Origin: Oscarella lobularis | Taxonomy: Eukaryota > Porifera > Homoscleromorpha > Homosclerophorida > Oscarellidae | DNA length: 64,000 nt | NCBI RefSeq assembly: GCF_947507565.1 | Contig: NC_089186.1 | Coordinates: forward strand, 1-64,000 | Direction: 5' to 3' | In this document: in pieces, positions 61,209 to 64,000 of the stretch | How positions within the stretch are numbered: the first letter of the stretch is position 1 | Layout: each line of letters begins with the position of its first letter | The notes under the pieces: model-generated | The model's database searches: none | The model's input: the letters and a program-made list of their open reading frames with translations, nothing else | Told to the model about the DNA's origin: nothing | Position numbers and translations under genes: made by a program

Positions 61209-64000
61209 ATGCAGAAGGTACATTTTCTTCAAATTGTACTCTGCTGTGCGTCTCTCTTGCTCACTGACCGCTACGCAAGCGCTGAAGTTACTGCGGTGAC
61301 AGGCGAGGAATGCTCAGAGCCAATGGGCAATTGGTGTAAATTAGCTGGGGATTGGATTAGCAACAGGCCCGTCGCGAGAAGTTATTTTTCTGTTGCTACC
61401 TATCAACGAAGTCTGAATTGGTCCGCTTCTACTCGTATTCTCATGTACGGCGGCCTAGATGCCGATAAGAACCAGATGACCGATTCGTGGATATACTCTA
61501 TCAAGACAAATTCGTGGACACCGGCAATGCTTCCGAGAAACGGCCAAGAATTCGAGTACCCAGGCCACTGGCATAGTTCCCTGACAACAATTTGCCACAC
61601 AAAAATAATTTTGCTTAGACAGAAAAAAGATCCTTGGTTGTTTGACGGTGCCCGGGAAGAGTGGGTTCACGTTTGGACGTCTTCACCTGTTGAGGCTGTT
61701 CTTTCTTCTCTCGTAGAATATTCGGTTTCTGCCGTTCCAAAAGAAAGAAGCCCGTGCCAATGCAAGGAATCTGTTTTAGTATATGGCGGACAAGTAGCTA
61801 TTGATTCTAAATGGTATAACAAATTGTGGGAGCTGCAATGCATTGATGATAGCGGTGACATCATACGATACAGTTTGATAAACATTCCAAAACAATCGCC
61901 GACGTCCTCGTGGCCGCCAATGCGAGCTAACCCAATTTCTTTCTCAATAAACGCGGAGATGTACACACTGGGCCTCCACATTTCACCGAACTCCTCATGG
62001 CTGCCAAATGAACATGGAGTGATAGACGAAGTTTGGAAATTTGACATACGAACATTGACGTGGACGCCGCTTGTCATCCCAACTTTTGATAGCTCCTTCA
62101 ATTTACTCAAAAACACGGCAGTTTTTCATAAAAGAACGGGAGTGTTAATGCTGCTAAGCAATAGTACTGTTACATTTTACAACGCTGCTGAAAGTATCAT
62201 CGTATCTACGAGAACAGGCGACTGGTACGGTAGAACGGATATACGGTATGTACCAGTAACAGACGACTCAGTGACACGCTTCGCTAGCAGCATAATTGGT
62301 GTTGATACTGATCAAGGCGTGATGCTGATAGGGTCACTCTCTCATTCAGACAACTTGGAGGCATGGATAATAGATAAAGATCGACTAGACGTCGTGATAG
62401 TATTGCTCGAACAAAGAAAAAGCCCATTACCAGTAAGATTTTCTCTTCAATCGATAGACCCGCCTAAACTAGCTCCCGCCCTCCCTTATTATAAAAGGGC
62501 TGTAGAGATGGATCCCGGAGATGCGTGTTCTACAGCACTTTTTGTGGGCGACTTAGTTTTCATTATCAGTTGGTTTGACTTTTGGCAACTGAACTTAAAA
62601 GACAGTATGTGGACTTTATACGACTATGACAGGCAGCCGAACTTCCAAGATGCCGTTGCTGTAGTTTTTGGAAAAAACCATCTCGTTGCTTTTGGAAGAG
62701 AATTACAGACTGCAGTACAAAAGCCAGTAGAAAAATCAAAATACGAGCTATGGATCTACACGGCTAATCAACGACTATGGACATTTCCGGTACAGCAGAG
62801 CAGACAAAGACCCCCAAATCAACCGTATGCGACCTTGACGACAATGCAAAACAAATCGCTGATTCTATGTGGGAGCGAAGACAACGTTGCCGATCTCTGG
62901 ATTTTGACAGTGAACATTTCCAAGATGACTGCCACGTGGCAAGGCCCTATTATCGAGTCGAAAAGCAAGACGAAGTATCCACTACTAATGATGAGTGTTT
63001 ATGGTAGAGCCATTCACTCATCAGTCGTAGACAATACTTTATATGTTTACGGCGGAGATCAATACGGACCGTGCAACATGGATGTGATGCAGATAAATCT
63101 AAGCAAATCTGTAGACCCTTTTCAGCCAGTAAAATTGCGTGTAGAAAGTTGCGTTTGGGCAAGCGCAGTAGTTGGCAGCTACCTATTTTATACAGCAGAT
63201 GTCCAAATCGAAGCCACCAAATCTCTACAAATAATTGATCTTGATAGCGGCAATCGCGAAGTGATAGCATTGAACGAGAACATCAGGCATCCAGAATTCT
63301 GCCTTGCGACTAATAAAAATAAACTTGTGACATGGATTTCATCAAAGAACTACTATGAAACAGGATTTAGGACTTGGTCTCTCTACATGTTTCAACCAGG
63401 TTGCTCTCCTGGAATGTACAGCAAAGATTTCAAAAAATATCCGTGCCGACCGTGCCCACGAGGAACGTTCAGTGACAAACCAGGCACAACAACATGCCAC
63501 AACTGTCCCGGTGGAATGACTACGCCATTGGGGTCAACATCAATAAAGAACTGCACTTGTGATAAAAACGTCTGTTATCATGGGAAATGCTCAATACAAC
63601 CAGATTACACAGCTCTGTGCATATGCAACGCGGGATTTACAGGAAGAAATTGTCAATATCCCGCACACTTTCTCATCGGCTTTGGATCAGTGATTGGTAC
63701 ACTTGTACTTGTGGCATTTCTCTATTGTGCTGATCGAATAAGAAAACATCGAAAAGCAGCATCGAGCAGAGGTGAACAACTAGAAGAAACACAATTTGTG
63801 CTGAATCAAGCAAAACAAACGTTGATGGAGCTGTCTAACATATGGTCAGTTGAAACTGAAGAAATCTCTTTCAAGAACGTGATTGGGCGTGGATCGTTTG
63901 GCGACGTGTGGAGTGCCGAGTATCGCGATCAAATCGTCGCTATCAAGGTGCTCAAAATCAAAGCCGACGACTGCACTGACGAACAACTGAAAGAGTTCAA
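61209..64000 (+). CDS. Receptor kinase with kelch-like ectodomain, 3' end outside the window
   Basis: A single uninterrupted frame of 930 codons from ATG 61209 to the window edge. Signal peptide about 1-23 (LQIVLCCASLLL). Ectodomain with kelch-like blades: RILMYGGLDADKNQMTDSWI, SVLVYGGQ and LYVYGGDQYGP. Then a GCC2/GCC3-type cysteine module (about 731-780: CSPGMYSKD, CRPCPRGTFSDKPGTTTC, CPGGMTTPLGSTSIKNC), an EGF-like domain (CHGKC-type, CICNAGFTGRNC), a transmembrane segment (about 819-843) and a kinase start with glycine loop IGRGSFGDVW (892-901) and VAIK lysine 913. The loop and VAIKVLK resemble tyrosine-kinase-like (TKL) or tyrosine kinases; catalytic and activation loops lie beyond the window, so Ser/Thr versus Tyr specificity cannot be decided. 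Lack of introns over 2.8 kb contrasts with its neighbours. Confidence 0.9.
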   Translation, partial: MQKVHFLQIVLCCASLLLTDRYASAEVTAVTGEECSEPMGNWCKLAGDWISNRPVARSYFSVATYQRSLNWSASTRILMYGGLDADKNQMTDSWIYSIKTNSWTPAMLPRNGQEFEYPGHWHSSLTTICHTKIILLRQKKDPWLFDGAREEWVHVWTSSPVEAVLSSLVEYSVSAVPKERSPCQCKESVLVYGGQVAIDSKWYNKLWELQCIDDSGDIIRYSLINIPKQSPTSSWPPMRANPISFSINAEMYTLGLHISPNSSWLPNEHGVIDEVWKFDIRTLTWTPLVIPTFDSSFNLLKNTAVFHKRTGVLMLLSNSTVTFYNAAESIIVSTRTGDWYGRTDIRYVPVTDDSVTRFASSIIGVDTDQGVMLIGSLSHSDNLEAWIIDKDRLDVVIVLLEQRKSPLPVRFSLQSIDPPKLAPALPYYKRAVEMDPGDACSTALFVGDLVFIISWFDFWQLNLKDSMWTLYDYDRQPNFQDAVAVVFGKNHLVAFGRELQTAVQKPVEKSKYELWIYTANQRLWTFPVQQSRQRPPNQPYATLTTMQNKSLILCGSEDNVADLWILTVNISKMTATWQGPIIESKSKTKYPLLMMSVYGRAIHSSVVDNTLYVYGGDQYGPCNMDVMQINLSKSVDPFQPVKLRVESCVWASAVVGSYLFYTADVQIEATKSLQIIDLDSGNREVIALNENIRHPEFCLATNKNKLVTWISSKNYYETGFRTWSLYMFQPGCSPGMYSKDFKKYPCRPCPRGTFSDKPGTTTCHNCPGGMTTPLGSTSIKNCTCDKNVCYHGKCSIQPDYTALCICNAGFTGRNCQYPAHFLIGFGSVIGTLVLVAFLYCADRIRKHRKAASSRGEQLEETQFVLNQAKQTLMELSNIWSVETEEISFKNVIGRGSFGDVWSAEYRDQIVAIKVLKIKADDCTDEQLKEF

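Overview
This window is a left chromosome end of an animal. It opens with about 710 bp of (CCCTAA)n telomere and continues through about 45 kb of subtelomeric tandem repeats. After a sharp transition near 45.0 kb comes a compact gene block, 45.4-64.0 kb. Genes there are split by many introns of about 45-60 bp and sit tens to hundreds of bases apart. The gene content (LZTFL1, a PH-RCC1-FYVE protein, a myosin, a neurexin-like receptor, a receptor kinase) is metazoan. Tiny introns, the plant-like PH-RCC1-FYVE architecture and the receptor kinase suggest a compact-genome early-branching animal such as a homoscleromorph sponge. The species is an inference, not something read from the sequence.

Subtelomere, 0.7-45.0 kb: blocks of about 15 satellite families with unit lengths 9, 15-16, 20, 21/24, 32, 33, 41, 42, 43 and 48-49 bp follow one another with clean junctions. 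Between 15.0 and 34.2 kb a 41-bp family and a 48-bp family alternate in higher-order units of about 2.2-2.3 kb. Four copies (two full, two 3'-truncated) of a non-satellite element (A 1.7-2.6, B 10.8-11.8, C 14.4-14.6, D 34.6-34.95 kb) are interspersed. Every copy carries CACGTGAC-N17-GTGACGTCA with identical spacing, just before a tandem array. Long open frames here are by-products of the repeats, not genes.

Gene block: a weakly supported exon cluster (minus, 45.4-45.95 kb); LZTFL1 (minus); a head-to-head PH-RCC1-FYVE gene (plus) with only 91 bp between the two start codons; a convergent minus-strand myosin whose motor/IQ part runs in frame, through a predicted 53-bp intron, into a phosphotyrosine-motif/SH2/proline-rich tail; an 11-copy 34-bp array; a neurexin-like receptor (plus); and the first 930 codons of an apparently intronless kelch-EGF-transmembrane kinase receptor that leaves the window.

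The genes do not form one pathway. LZTFL1 is ciliary trafficking, the PH-RCC1-FYVE protein probably acts on phosphoinositide membranes, and the myosin-SH2, neurexin-like and kinase proteins suggest actin/phosphotyrosine signalling and adhesion. All exon structures were worked out by eye from splice signals and family similarity.
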